DNA of 24,695 bases. It comes from an uncultured Bacteroides sp. Lineage in GTDB: Bacteria; Bacteroidota; Bacteroidia; Bacteroidales; Bacteroidaceae. The DNA is taken from the NCBI RefSeq assembly GCF_900547205.1, contig NZ_URFY01000060.1, forward strand, positions 1 through 24,695. Direction: 5' to 3'. The stretch's first letter is position 1. Each line of letters begins with the position of its first letter. This document shows positions 8,301-16,317 of this stretch, in pieces. The notes beneath the pieces are model-generated. The model ran no database searches, was not told where the DNA came from, and worked only from the letters and a program-made list of their open reading frames with translations. Position numbers and translations under genes: made by a program.

Positions 8301-8519
8301 GACGGCACATTCTTGCGCATGAAATCGGCAGAGATAGGCTATACCCTGCCTCAGAAGATTGCCTCCAAAGTCAGACTTGAGAATTTACGTGTCTACCTGA
8401 GCGGAACGAACCTGTTCAATATCACTAAATTCAAATTGTGGGATCCCGAAATGGGTGGCGATGGATTGGGATATCCAGTTCAGCGTGTATTCAATATCGG
8501 TCTTCAAATTTCACTCTAA
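5310..8519 (+). CDS. SusC-family TonB-dependent outer-membrane transporter
   Basis: 1069 residues, normal SusC size. It imports a bound nutrient, probably an oligosaccharide or other polymer fragment, across the outer membrane with TonB energy. Order: signal peptide (1 to about 32), carboxypeptidase-regulatory-like beta-sandwich (about 46-120, with GVVLDNNNEPIIGASI and DLDGNFTL), plug domain (about 130-255, with typical LKDATATALYGARGANGVILVTT), then the beta-barrel to the C-terminus (RVFNIGLQISL). It has no N-terminal STN domain, so control by an ECF sigma/anti-sigma pair is unlikely; this fits control by the invertible promoter upstream. The SusD gene follows after 3 bp. Substrate cannot be read from the sequence. 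It is called SusC-like, not susC itself of the starch system. Confidence 0.95.
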   Translation: MINKKKNSRRVLQLLVLFCLGSLLFASPISAADSVEMQQQTGKTYTVKGVVLDNNNEPIIGASILVTGTSTGVATDLDGNFTLKVPAGAKSVEISYIGFEKKVIPFNPKNLNVFRVINLKEDGIALEDVTVVAFAKQKKESVLGSVSTIKPTELKTTSSNLTTGFAGKLAGVIAYQRSGEPGQDNAEFFIRGVTTFGTGKANPLILIDNIELTSSDLSRLNPDDIASFSILKDATATALYGARGANGVILVTTKEGEEGKMKLSFRIENSFSAPVKDIEVADPLTFMKLHNEAVRTRDPLAQLPYLESQIAARELGLNPYVYPMVDWKDMLFKDYTTNQRGNVNISGGGRVARYYIALSYSRDNGILKTDPDNSFNNNIQLNKYTVRSNVNMNLTKTTELAVRVSGTFDSYQGPLAGGASMYTKAIKANPVLFPATFAPDEARKYSNNVLFGNYGTGGEYMNPYAEMCRGYKESETTVMLAQLELKQNFDFITEGLKGRLLGNATRNSSYDLQRYYNPFYYSIGSYDKYEDMYTLTDLNPDTGTDYLGYYPGGKSVSSSIYLEASLSYDRIFQEKHNVSGMLVYTVREGKSGNENTLQKSLPSRNMGLAGRFTYGFSDRYFAEFNFGYNGSERFDAAHRWGFFPSGGLGWVVSNENFWKNSSLSKVVNMFKLKGSYGLVGNDNIADERFFYLSEVVMNSDDRSMSFGTDFNKGYSGIKITRYANPNIGWEISHKMNLGVEMKLFDNLEIQADYFKERRSNILQKRADIPSIMGFQSEPKANIGEAKGSGFEASVDYSHFFNKDFWMTVRGNFTYATSEYSKFEEPDYSAIPWRSKIGTKLNQPFGLIAERLFVDEEDVLNSPKQQYGEYMAGDIKYKDINKDGLIDDRDKVPIGYPTTPEIIYGFGFSIGYKSFDFNCFFQGSAHSSFFIDPLKITPFAQPYDPNNEMQGKKGNNALLQFIADSHWSEANQNVYAKWPRLSATAISNNNQTSTWWLRDGTFLRMKSAEIGYTLPQKIASKVRLENLRVYLSGTNLFNITKFKLWDPEMGGDGLGYPVQRVFNIGLQISL

Positions 8520-8522
8520 ACA

Positions 8523-10451
8523 ATGCACTATATGAAAAAAATAATAATATCCATATCATTCCTGATTGCTATGATGCTAACAGGCACTTCTTGTAGCGAT
8601 TACCTGAATATTGTACCCGAGGGTACTCCGAGTATGGACAATGCCTTTAGCAACCGAATCAATTCACTTAAGTTTTTGTATACTTGCTATAGCTACCTTC
8701 CGTCCTTTGATAATGGCGGTTCTGTAGGTTTTCTGGCAGGCGATGAACATTGGCTGATGCCTAAAGGAACCGGTTTCATCGATCAGCGTATTTCAATTAA
8801 TGCTTGGGAAATCGGTAGAGGAGCTCAAAACAGTAATAGTCCTTACATGAATTACTGGGATGGGGGAAATGGCGGAACGAATCTTTGGATTGCGATTCGC
8901 GACTGCAATATCTTTCTGGAGAATATTAACAAACCCCGCGACCTTCAGGATTACGAACGCGAAAAGTGGATATCCGAAGTGAAATTTCTGAAGGCATATT
9001 ATCACTTCTATTTGTTCCAACTCTATGGTCCTATTCCTATCATCGACCAAAACGTATCGATTGATGCATCTGTTGATGCCGTACGTCTTTATAGAGAACC
9101 GGTAGATAAAGTTGTGTCTTATATCTCTAATTTGCTGGATGAATCTCTCGAACACCTCCCTTTGCAGATTACAAATGAAGGCGAGGAAATGGGACGTATT
9201 ACGCAGCCGATAGCAAAAGCAGTCAAAGCACAGCTGCTTTTGCTGGCAGCCAGCCCGTTGTTCAATGGCAACAGCGATTATGCAGATGTAAAAGATAATC
9301 AGGGAAGAACCTTATTCGCGGCAGATTATGACGAAAATAAATGGAAACTGGCTGCTGATGCCGCATTAGATGCCATTAAAACAGCAGAAGAGGCTACTCA
9401 TTCTATTTATTATTTTAAGGACGCAATCAAAATATCGGATGCAACGCGCAAGTTGCTTGATATTGGAGAAGCAGTAACCGAAAAATGGAACAAGGAAATA
9501 ATCTGGGGAAGCACGAGGAATGTGACAGGATTGGAAACCCAGTCGATGGGTAAACTATCCAATGGAAATAACTATAATGCACGTTCCGTACTTGGTCCCA
9601 CCTTAACAGTGGCTGAAGAATTCTACTCTGCAAACGGTGTTCCTATTTCTGAAGATAAAGGAGAGTTTTGGTCGACTAATTATCCTTATCGTTACGAGTA
9701 TAGAACCATCGAAGATGAAGGTAATAATAAGTACTACTTGGAATTGGGACAACAGACTGCTGTTCTTCACTTAAATCGCGAACCTCGTTTTTATGCGTCG
9801 TTGGCATTCGACCGTGGTACTTGGTATGGCGCCGGATATAAGAACGATGAACAAGCTAGCTTAGGTAAATATCGTTTCCGTCGGAAGGAAGTTTCAGGAC
9901 AGAAAACTTCCGAGGACCATTCGTATACCGGGTATTTAAACAAGAAAGTGTGCAGCTACAGGTGTAACCTGACAAATGATTCATGGACACCTTACCGCTA
10001 TGCTTTCCCTATCATCCGCCTTGCAGACCTGTATCTGATGTATGCAGAAGCATTGAATGAAACCATGAGCTCACCGAATAATGAAGTATATCAGTATATT
10101 GATGCAATCCGTGCACGAGCCGGTCTTAAGGGGGTAAAAGAGGCATGGCAGAATTATTCTAAATACCCCAATAAACCAAACACTCGTGAAGGTATGCGCG
10201 AAATAATCCACATGGAACGACTCAACGAATTGGCTGGCGAAGGAAAGCGCTTCTGGGATTTGCGTCGCTGGAAAGTAGAATTGCCGAGTGAAATACGTGG
10301 CTGGAACGTGAAAGGCGAAACGGTAGAGACATTCTACCGCGTCAGTATACTTTTCCAACGTTCTAAATATACGTATAAAGATTACTTGTGGCCTATAGAG
10401 ACGGATGCTATCCAAAAGAACCCCAATCTGGTTCAGAATCCGGGATGGTAA
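8523..10451 (+). CDS. SusD/RagB-family surface nutrient-binding lipoprotein
   Basis: 642 residues (or 639 if the ATG at 8532, MKKIIIS, is the start). It is a surface lipoprotein that caps the SusC barrel and delivers the ligand. The signal peptide ends in a lipobox at LTGTSC, Cys24. Family marks: the TPR region with SEVKFLKAYYHFYLFQLYGP, the motif FPIIRLADLYLMYAEALNE, then GKRFWDLRRW, and the C-terminal LWPIETDAIQKNPNLVQNPG typical of RagB/SusD. It starts 3 bp after the transporter stop, so the two are co-transcribed and probably co-translated. No enzyme follows in the operon, so the ligand is unknown. Confidence 0.95.
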   Translation: MHYMKKIIISISFLIAMMLTGTSCSDYLNIVPEGTPSMDNAFSNRINSLKFLYTCYSYLPSFDNGGSVGFLAGDEHWLMPKGTGFIDQRISINAWEIGRGAQNSNSPYMNYWDGGNGGTNLWIAIRDCNIFLENINKPRDLQDYEREKWISEVKFLKAYYHFYLFQLYGPIPIIDQNVSIDASVDAVRLYREPVDKVVSYISNLLDESLEHLPLQITNEGEEMGRITQPIAKAVKAQLLLLAASPLFNGNSDYADVKDNQGRTLFAADYDENKWKLAADAALDAIKTAEEATHSIYYFKDAIKISDATRKLLDIGEAVTEKWNKEIIWGSTRNVTGLETQSMGKLSNGNNYNARSVLGPTLTVAEEFYSANGVPISEDKGEFWSTNYPYRYEYRTIEDEGNNKYYLELGQQTAVLHLNREPRFYASLAFDRGTWYGAGYKNDEQASLGKYRFRRKEVSGQKTSEDHSYTGYLNKKVCSYRCNLTNDSWTPYRYAFPIIRLADLYLMYAEALNETMSSPNNEVYQYIDAIRARAGLKGVKEAWQNYSKYPNKPNTREGMREIIHMERLNELAGEGKRFWDLRRWKVELPSEIRGWNVKGETVETFYRVSILFQRSKYTYKDYLWPIETDAIQKNPNLVQNPGW

Positions 10452-10482
10452 TTTAGAGTATTCATACTAAAAATGATTCAAA

Positions 10483-11721
10483 ATGATGAAAAGAACAGAG
10501 TATATAGTAAAGGCTAAAGGGTGTTTAGCAGTCATCCTTTTAAGTGTACTTGGCCTAACCGGGTGCGGACAAGATGAAAAAATCGGGCTAGATTCTACGG
10601 ATAATGTAGCTCCGGGTATCCCCACCGATATTTCTGTAGAGAACACGAATGGGGGAGCTATTATCAGCTTTAAGGCACCTAAAGACGATGATTTGCTATG
10701 TGTGGTGGCATCCTATATGGTCAATGGCAAGGAGATGACGGCAAAAGCTTCTCCTTACGTTGATAAACTGAAAGTAGAAGGATTCGGAAAAGAAGGCTCC
10801 TATCAGGTGACTTTGAAAAGCGTAGATAAGAGTAGGAATGAATCCGCACCGGTTGAGGTGACGGTGAATCCCATGGTTCCACCCGTAATAACAATCTTTG
10901 AGACGCTGAAAGTAGTAGATAGCTTTGGTGGTGTACGTTTGTCGTGGGAGAACCCTACGGAGGCAACTATTATCGTAGAATGCTCAAGAAAAGAAGCCGA
11001 TGACTGGATATCCGTAGAGAACTTCTATTCAAGCGGTAAGGAAGGTAAAGGCTCTATTCGTGGTTTTGAACCGGAACCTATGACGTTTAGATTCCGTGTT
11101 CGCGACCGTTGGGACAATTATTCAGATTATAAGGAAACAAACAATCTGCCTATGAAGGAGATTCAGATTGATAAATCAAAGTTCAAGGACGTAACTCCCT
11201 TGCCGGGTGACGCACAAGAAATGTCCAATTACCCGATTCGAGCCATCTGGGATGACAATATGGTTTCCAAATGTTTTCATTCTACTGGAGAGGGCATCGG
11301 TAAGGCAATCACATTCGATATGGGGCAGATTACTAAAATCAGTCGATTCAAAATGTGGCAACGTTCAGAATCCCAATCATGGCTTTACGGACACAATAAT
11401 CTGAAGCATTACGTCATCTACGGCTGTAATGAAATAACCGAAGAGATGCGCGACAGCGGTGTAGTAGGAGAGGACGGCGACACTTATCCAACCTTTGAAG
11501 GATGGAGTAAAATTATCGATGTTGAATGTTTCAAACCATCGGGCGATAGCGGACAAGTTACAAATGAAGATAAAGAATATATCTTGAATGGCGATGAACA
11601 TGAAGTGCCTATTGAAGCTCCGGCATTCCGTTATGTGCGTATTTATATGCTCGAAAATTGGAGTGGTGGTATATTTGCCCAGATTGGTGAAATGACGTTC
11701 TGGGGGCAGATTGTTGAATAA
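10483..11721 (+). CDS. Surface lipoprotein with DUF4959/DUF5126/DUF5000-like domains
   Basis: 412 residues. The signal peptide ends in lipobox LTGC (Cys28), so it is a lipoprotein, probably on the cell surface. Behind it come two Ig/fibronectin-like parts (about 40-130, with DVAPGIPTDISV-like start and strand pattern, and about 131-220) and a C-terminal discoidin/F5/8-like beta-sandwich (about 255-410, with ITFDMGQITKISRFKMW and FRYVRIYMLENW). This order fits the DUF4959-DUF5126-DUF5000 proteins that follow SusC/SusD pairs. The likely role is as a surface glycan-binding partner. It lies 31 bp after susD and 18 bp before the next lipoprotein. Domain names are from memory; the architecture is what I see. 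ATG at 10486 is an equal start. Confidence 0.8.
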   Translation: MMKRTEYIVKAKGCLAVILLSVLGLTGCGQDEKIGLDSTDNVAPGIPTDISVENTNGGAIISFKAPKDDDLLCVVASYMVNGKEMTAKASPYVDKLKVEGFGKEGSYQVTLKSVDKSRNESAPVEVTVNPMVPPVITIFETLKVVDSFGGVRLSWENPTEATIIVECSRKEADDWISVENFYSSGKEGKGSIRGFEPEPMTFRFRVRDRWDNYSDYKETNNLPMKEIQIDKSKFKDVTPLPGDAQEMSNYPIRAIWDDNMVSKCFHSTGEGIGKAITFDMGQITKISRFKMWQRSESQSWLYGHNNLKHYVIYGCNEITEEMRDSGVVGEDGDTYPTFEGWSKIIDVECFKPSGDSGQVTNEDKEYILNGDEHEVPIEAPAFRYVRIYMLENWSGGIFAQIGEMTFWGQIVE

Positions 11722-11739
11722 TTTAAATGTAATCTGAAT

Positions 11740-12918
11740 ATGAAAAAGATAGTAAAGTGTTATATTGCCTGTTGTCTTATGGCAGTTGTTTTTACCTCTT
11801 GCGGTGATCTTTATGAGACGCACGAAAAGTACCTGAAAATGGCAGAAGAAACGTATATTGGTTTTGCCGATAGTTTGCAGGCTAATGGTGGTTTCAACCG
11901 CATAGAATTAAAGTGGAAGCTGAATGCCGATCCGAAAATCAGCACTTGCTTGATTAGCTGGAATGGTTCGGAAAAACCTTTGGAGGTTGTTGCCGACCGT
12001 TCAAAAGAATATATGTCGAAGATTATCGAACTGCCGGAAGGGAAATACATCTTTACGGTAATAGTGAAAAGCGACTCAGGTAAAGAGTCATTGTCACAAA
12101 CGGTGTCCGGTGAAGTATATGGTGCAACTTATCAGTCTCGGTTGCCACAACGGGGCATTAATTCGATAACGGCAAGTCTGTCAGGGGGCATCACCCTCGA
12201 ATGGGCTCCTGAGGAAGGATGTATCAGAACCAATCTCACCTATTCCACTAAAGATGGTGGAGAGAAGACAATTTCCGTTGGCGAAGACGAAACAATAACC
12301 ATTCTGCCTGATGCGGTACCCGGTACGGAGTTTGCAATATCTTCCGTCTTCAAGCCCGAAAATGAAGCATTGGATGAGGTGGTGTCATTGCCAAAAGTTT
12401 TATCCTTTATCTCTTATTATAGTGTGTCGAAGGCCGATTGGGATGCTACCTATCATCAGCAATATGCAGATGTTGACCGCACTGGATGGACAATTGAAGC
12501 CAGTACGGAAGAATTGGTAGGCGAACTTCCCTTGAGCGGACCTGCCGACCGAATACTGGATGGTGATGACGCATCTTTCTGGCACTCCCAATGGAACGGG
12601 GAAGGCGGTAATCCTCCATTGCCGCACGTGCTCACCATTGATATGCTGAAAACTCAAAACATCATGTCGATTGAGTTGGCCAGACGTAAGAGTAATAAAG
12701 ATACAAAAACAGTTGTATTTAGTATCAGTGACAACAAAGAAGATTGGATTGAGTTAGGGGGGATGGATTTCCCTGATGCAGTCGACCCAAATACAATGAT
12801 AATTGTATTGCCCGAAGTTGTCAGTGGAAGATATCTTCGCACTACTGTGACAGCTAGCAACAATTCTGCAAATGCCAGCATTGCCGAGATGCGGTTCACA
12901 TCGGGTAAAAAGGAATAA
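11740..12918 (+). CDS. Surface lipoprotein with DUF4998-like and F5/8 type C-like domains
   Basis: 392 residues. The signal peptide ends at FTSC (Cys21). The N-terminal part (about 30-220, beginning CGDLYETHEKYL) resembles DUF4998, with two beta-rich modules. The C-terminal part (about 250-390) looks like an F5/8 type C carbohydrate-binding fold: DRILDGDDASFWHSQW, LTIDMLKTQNIMSIELAR and RYLRTTVT are the typical strands. It is the last gene of the operon, 18 bp after the preceding lipoprotein, followed by a terminator at 12945. It is likely a second surface binding protein of the same uptake system. There is no catalytic domain. Confidence 0.8.
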   Translation: MKKIVKCYIACCLMAVVFTSCGDLYETHEKYLKMAEETYIGFADSLQANGGFNRIELKWKLNADPKISTCLISWNGSEKPLEVVADRSKEYMSKIIELPEGKYIFTVIVKSDSGKESLSQTVSGEVYGATYQSRLPQRGINSITASLSGGITLEWAPEEGCIRTNLTYSTKDGGEKTISVGEDETITILPDAVPGTEFAISSVFKPENEALDEVVSLPKVLSFISYYSVSKADWDATYHQQYADVDRTGWTIEASTEELVGELPLSGPADRILDGDDASFWHSQWNGEGGNPPLPHVLTIDMLKTQNIMSIELARRKSNKDTKTVVFSISDNKEDWIELGGMDFPDAVDPNTMIIVLPEVVSGRYLRTTVTASNNSANASIAEMRFTSGKKE

Positions 12919-12944
12919 ATAGACACTTACGTAGGCATCAAAGT

Positions 12945-12987
12945 ATTAGGAGGTTTGCATTATTTGCTACCTCCTAATCTGTTTTTT
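12945..12987 (+). terminator. Intrinsic terminator of the SusC/SusD operon
   Basis: Perfect 10-bp stem ATTAGGAGGT (12945-12954) and ACCTCCTAAT (12969-12978), then a six-T run at 12982-12987. It lies 26 bp after the last operon gene. Confidence 0.85.
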
Positions 12988-13031
12988 ATGATTACTTATA
13001 TGCGGATACTAGTTTATCTAATTGAAAGTAT

Positions 13032-13039
13032 TACTTTTG
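13032..13039 (+). promoter_or_regulatory. -7 box upstream of the NUDIX gene
   Basis: TACTTTTG matches TAnnTTTG in full. The -33 is weak. It lies 22 bp before the ATG at 13062 and just past the upstream terminator. Confidence 0.45.
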
Positions 13040-13061
13040 CCGCAACAATAATAGAAACATC

Positions 13062-13610
13062 ATGGAAGATAGAGAAAAACCTTGGACCACGGTGAGCAGC
13101 AAATACCTGTTTCGTCGTCCATGGCTGACCGTACGTTGCGAAGATATGCTGCTTCCCAATGGTAACCACATCCCCGAATATTATATTCTCGAATACCCCG
13201 ATTGGGTGAATACCATCGCCATTACTAAGGAAGGTAAATTTGTATTTGTCCGTCAATACCGTCCGGGCATCGGGCGGACCTGCTACGAACTATGTGCCGG
13301 AGTATGCGAGAAGGAAGATGCTTCGCCGCTTGTTTCTGCTCAACGCGAACTGTGGGAGGAAACCGGATACGGAAAAGGAAACTGGCAAGAATATATGGTC
13401 ATCTCCGCCAATCCGAGCACTCACACCAATCTCACTTATTGCTTTCTTGCTACTGATGTGGAATTGATAGACCATCAGCATCTCGAAGCTACCGAAGATT
13501 TATCCGTTCATTTATTGTCGTTGGAAGAAGTAAAGCGACTGCTTGATAATAATGAAATCATGCAAGCACTGAATGCAGCCCCGCTTTGGAAGTATATGGC
13601 AGGCTTATAA
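13062..13610 (+). CDS. NUDIX hydrolase, ADP-ribose pyrophosphatase-like
   Basis: 182 residues. It hydrolyses a nucleoside diphosphate linked to another group; the closest known type by layout is ADP-ribose pyrophosphatase. The Nudix box lies at about 80-103. The catalytic half RELWEETGY is intact, with the metal-binding glutamates. The N-terminal half has one extra residue relative to GX5EX7RE, so the first Glu does not line up exactly. The segment VFVRQYRPGIGRTCYELCAG before the box is typical of ADP-ribose-type members. It is a single-gene unit, convergent with the L,D-transpeptidase gene on the other strand. The exact substrate is not fixed by the sequence. Confidence 0.85.
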   Translation: MEDREKPWTTVSSKYLFRRPWLTVRCEDMLLPNGNHIPEYYILEYPDWVNTIAITKEGKFVFVRQYRPGIGRTCYELCAGVCEKEDASPLVSAQRELWEETGYGKGNWQEYMVISANPSTHTNLTYCFLATDVELIDHQHLEATEDLSVHLLSLEEVKRLLDNNEIMQALNAAPLWKYMAGL

Positions 13611-13657
13611 AACATCTTTTCTTTCTTATGCAAACTATCTACATACTTATTATAAAG

Positions 13658-13741
13658 TATAACCGAAAGTTCTGACTATATAACTGCAAGTTTCAGCTAT
13701 ATAATCAGAACTTGCAGTTTTATAACCGGAACCTACGGTTA
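13658..13741. repeat. Four degenerate 21-bp tandem repeats with internal inverted symmetry
   Basis: Four units in exact 21-bp phase begin at 13658, 13679, 13700 and 13721, each starting TATAA. Units 2 and 3 share an inverted match (AACTGCAAGTT / AACTTGCAGTT), units 1 and 3 another (AAGTTCTGA / TCAGAACTT), and unit 4 is a hairpin by itself (AACCG/CGGTT). It lies between two convergent genes. This is seen directly; the function is unknown. Confidence 0.75.
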
Positions 13742-13809
13742 TAGTTTAGGGCAAGGAGATTGTAACTTTATAATGATGAAAAAGGAAGTTATATCCTATC
13801 AGGAAGAAG

Positions 13810-14838
13810 TTATTCCAATACACAAACAATCGTTTCATTCACCGGAGCCCAATCAAATACAAACTTAGCGTGCGAAGTCGCATTCCGTACACACATATGC
13901 GAACGTGGTGTTGTGCCCAGCGACCAGCTATACTCAATCTGCGATGTGCGGGGTGCATTGACTGGCACACCGTGGATATAAGCCCCATCCGTGAAGCGAC
14001 TGGCATACGGTGCATAACCTCCCGTCTCCTTCGACCCGTCTTTCAGAAATATCATCTTTACTTTCTTTTCCTGAAGCACGAACATTCCCAAAGGAGTCTC
14101 CTGTGCATAAGGCGGCCGATGGCGTCCGGTAGTGGAAGGATTCATGCTTCGCACCAGCCATTGGGCTTCACCTGTGCGTTCCAGCGAGGCGATATTCTGA
14201 TTATGGCGGTCTACAATAATAGCTTTATTGAAGATGATAGTGTCACCAATGACTTTAACGTATTTCTTGGGAATCATCCATTCGTCTCCGGTAAATATCG
14301 GTTCTGCCTTGACAAAGTTCCCCGCATCTTCGAGGAACCGTGTCAGTTCACCGTCCTGTCCGTAGCGTTCGGGCACCAATGTATCCGTCAGCAGATAAAG
14401 CGGAACGGACTGATAACGTTCTACTCCAAGCGTATCTGCCACACGTCCGTAAGCATTTCTCTTGAATTTCCGGACGAGGGGGGCTTCTCCGTTTCTATTT
14501 TTGTAATTCTGAAGAATGGCCCACGTAGATGGTTTTAGTTGTATGTTTTCGAGTAAGGCAAGTTGTTCCTTAATTTTGTCCCATTGAAATTGCCGGGTGG
14601 TATCCTTATAAGGATAGGTATCTTCCAGCGTATACTTATCATACAGCAAATCTTTACTTATTTGAATTTGTTCCGCAGTGAGCCTTTTTTCAACAGGCTT
14701 TACTTCAGAATCAATAATAGTATCCACTGTCAGTGAGTCCATTACCAGACTTTCGGCAGAAGGAATATCTCTCGTACTCGAAGTGCAAGAGCAGAACAGG
14801 CAGGAGGCAATGAATATGCCGGATGCTACTTTATTCAT
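13810..14838 (-). CDS. L,D-transpeptidase (YkuD domain) lipoprotein
   Basis: 342 residues. These enzymes join or edit peptidoglycan stem peptides (3-3 cross-links, or attachment of proteins) in the periplasm. The signal peptide ends at a lipobox near residues 14-18 (LFCSC), so it is predicted to be lipid-anchored. The C-terminal third holds the YkuD active site: IHG with His289, then SHMCVRN with His314 and catalytic Cys316, and the conserved Arg-Asn after it. The N-terminal half (about 50-190) is helical and not recognised. A -7 box at 14872 gives a short leader. It is a single-gene unit, convergent with the NUDIX gene. The family call is firm; the exact cross-link made is unknown. Confidence 0.88.
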   Translation of the reverse strand: MNKVASGIFIASCLFCSCTSSTRDIPSAESLVMDSLTVDTIIDSEVKPVEKRLTAEQIQISKDLLYDKYTLEDTYPYKDTTRQFQWDKIKEQLALLENIQLKPSTWAILQNYKNRNGEAPLVRKFKRNAYGRVADTLGVERYQSVPLYLLTDTLVPERYGQDGELTRFLEDAGNFVKAEPIFTGDEWMIPKKYVKVIGDTIIFNKAIIVDRHNQNIASLERTGEAQWLVRSMNPSTTGRHRPPYAQETPLGMFVLQEKKVKMIFLKDGSKETGGYAPYASRFTDGAYIHGVPVNAPRTSQIEYSWSLGTTPRSHMCVRNATSHAKFVFDWAPVNETIVCVLE

Positions 14839-14871
14839 ATTATCTATACAGTTTATCTTAAGGTTCGTTTA

Positions 14872-14879
14872 CAAATATA
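14872..14879 (-). promoter_or_regulatory. -7 box of the L,D-transpeptidase gene
   Basis: Reads TATATTTG on the minus strand, a full TAnnTTTG match, 33 bp before the start codon. No good -33 at 19-20 bp. Confidence 0.5.
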
Positions 14880-15048
14880 CAGCATTATAAGGAATAAACC
14901 ACTTGTTTTGTTTGAAAAGTGCAGAACAAATATGTTTTTTTGCCATTATTGGGCTTTTGTGCGGTTAATATTGGATTATTGAATAGAACAATAAGCTACG
15001 GGTATTTATAATATCGAGGTAATAACTTTTATGAATTGAATAATTTTA

Positions 15049-15056
15049 TAGCTTTG
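15049..15056 (+). promoter_or_regulatory. -7 box of the UDG-like gene
   Basis: TAGCTTTG matches TAnnTTTG; a TTTT lies 18 bp upstream as a weak -33. The gene starts at 15115, about 50 nt after the expected transcription start. The rest of 14880-15114 shows no gene. Confidence 0.4.
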
Positions 15057-15114
15057 TGGTTCATAGGATTTCTTCTTATTGAAGGAATCAAAAGCAAATT
15101 AAATAAACGAGTTG

Positions 15115-16317
15115 ATGACACTAAAAGGATTGCTGCAAAAAGAAGATATAGATAAGTTAGTACCAATAGAAGATGTGATACACTATATTGATAAGGAAGC
15201 ATTAGCAACTTGGGCAGATAATACTGCGAAAGGCTATGTTTCAATAGCTAAGGACTTGGGAGATGAAGCCCCAAGTTTTTATACCCAATCAGATTTGACA
15301 AAATTGGGTCAATCCCCAGAAGTAATGATTCTGGGTATCAATCCGGGTTCAGGAGGGACATATATTGAGCAGAAAGCAAACTCCAATTGGGATTTGAATG
15401 GGGCAGACATGGATGGTGCTCATCTTATACTTGGTAATTATTGCAAGGATGCGAATAGTCGTCCTGTATGGGAAAATAGGACAAAATGGAACTATTGGAA
15501 ACGTTTAAGAAACTATTTCCGAAATGTTACTGAAGGCAATCCATTGGATGATGAATCGAAGTTCGTGTTGTCGAATATTTCATTTTTCAATACTCCTAAA
15601 GCAAATCAGCTGTCAAATGAGTTGTTGCTAAAGAGCATTCCATATTCAATCGAGTTGATTAATATCATTAAACCTAAGCGCATTGTTTTCTTAAGTGGGA
15701 AAAATACTTTGGGTAAACTGTATGCAATAAGTAGAGTAAGCAAAGATTTCCTGTTGGAATTTCATGAAGTTTGTAATGGCATATATGAGGGTATATTTGA
15801 GGGTATTCCATGTCTGGGGGTTCCTCATCCGTCTGCGCATCTAACTTCGTATGACAGAATGAGGGTAACACTGTCGATTGCAGACTTCATGAATAATGAT
15901 GATGTAAAAACTGAATATAATATGGCGGAATTTGAAACAATAAAGAATCATACTATCAGTTTTTCAAAGGATGTGGTATTAAGAACTGTCTCAGCAAAGT
16001 TGAATGATTCTTTTGAAATGTCAGAATGTAAGGAGAAATTGTATCGTTTCTATTTGAATGATATCATTGAATGTACTATAACAGCATCTGAAAAAGGTTA
16101 TGTAGCGATTCGCCACATTAATTATAATAAGAAAAAGAAGTATGGAGAAAGTTCTTATTTAAAGGAAGAGGAATACAGAACGAAGTTAGGTAAATTAGGC
16201 TTTGATGCCACTAATCATGTTTGGTTAGGTAAAAAGCTATTCAGTAGCTATGGTTCAAGTAATGAAGAAATCGTAAAATACATTTGGGACGAGCTTAAAA
16301 TACTTTCTAAATTATAA
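15115..16317 (+). CDS. Uracil-DNA-glycosylase-fold-like protein with an unknown C-terminal extension
   Basis: 400 residues from ATG 15115 (a TTG at 15112 is also open but less likely). Residues about 68-260 carry marks of the uracil-DNA glycosylase superfamily: VMILGINPGSGG (GINPG at 74-78, the motif A position), SNISFF (153-158), KRIVFLSGKN (189-197, the strand of the usual IVxLG) and VPHPSAH (236-242, the HPS motif B). An acid in motif A, used for water activation by some families, is replaced by Asn-Pro, as in several other UDG families. The last 140 residues are Lys/Glu-rich and not recognised. The gene looks AT-richer than its housekeeping neighbours and stands alone. DNA repair or a defence-related base-excision role are both possible; the superfamily call is moderate. 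Confidence 0.6.
   Translation: MTLKGLLQKEDIDKLVPIEDVIHYIDKEALATWADNTAKGYVSIAKDLGDEAPSFYTQSDLTKLGQSPEVMILGINPGSGGTYIEQKANSNWDLNGADMDGAHLILGNYCKDANSRPVWENRTKWNYWKRLRNYFRNVTEGNPLDDESKFVLSNISFFNTPKANQLSNELLLKSIPYSIELINIIKPKRIVFLSGKNTLGKLYAISRVSKDFLLEFHEVCNGIYEGIFEGIPCLGVPHPSAHLTSYDRMRVTLSIADFMNNDDVKTEYNMAEFETIKNHTISFSKDVVLRTVSAKLNDSFEMSECKEKLYRFYLNDIIECTITASEKGYVAIRHINYNKKKKYGESSYLKEEEYRTKLGKLGFDATNHVWLGKKLFSSYGSSNEEIVKYIWDELKILSKL

Noticed and set aside
13658..13741. CRISPR-like array
   Set aside because: Units are 21 bp, contiguous, degenerate and without spacers; no cas genes are near.
13870..14538. Open frame of 222 codons on the plus strand inside the L,D-transpeptidase gene
   Set aside because: Shadow of the real gene; its composition is unlike a real protein and no start signal is seen.
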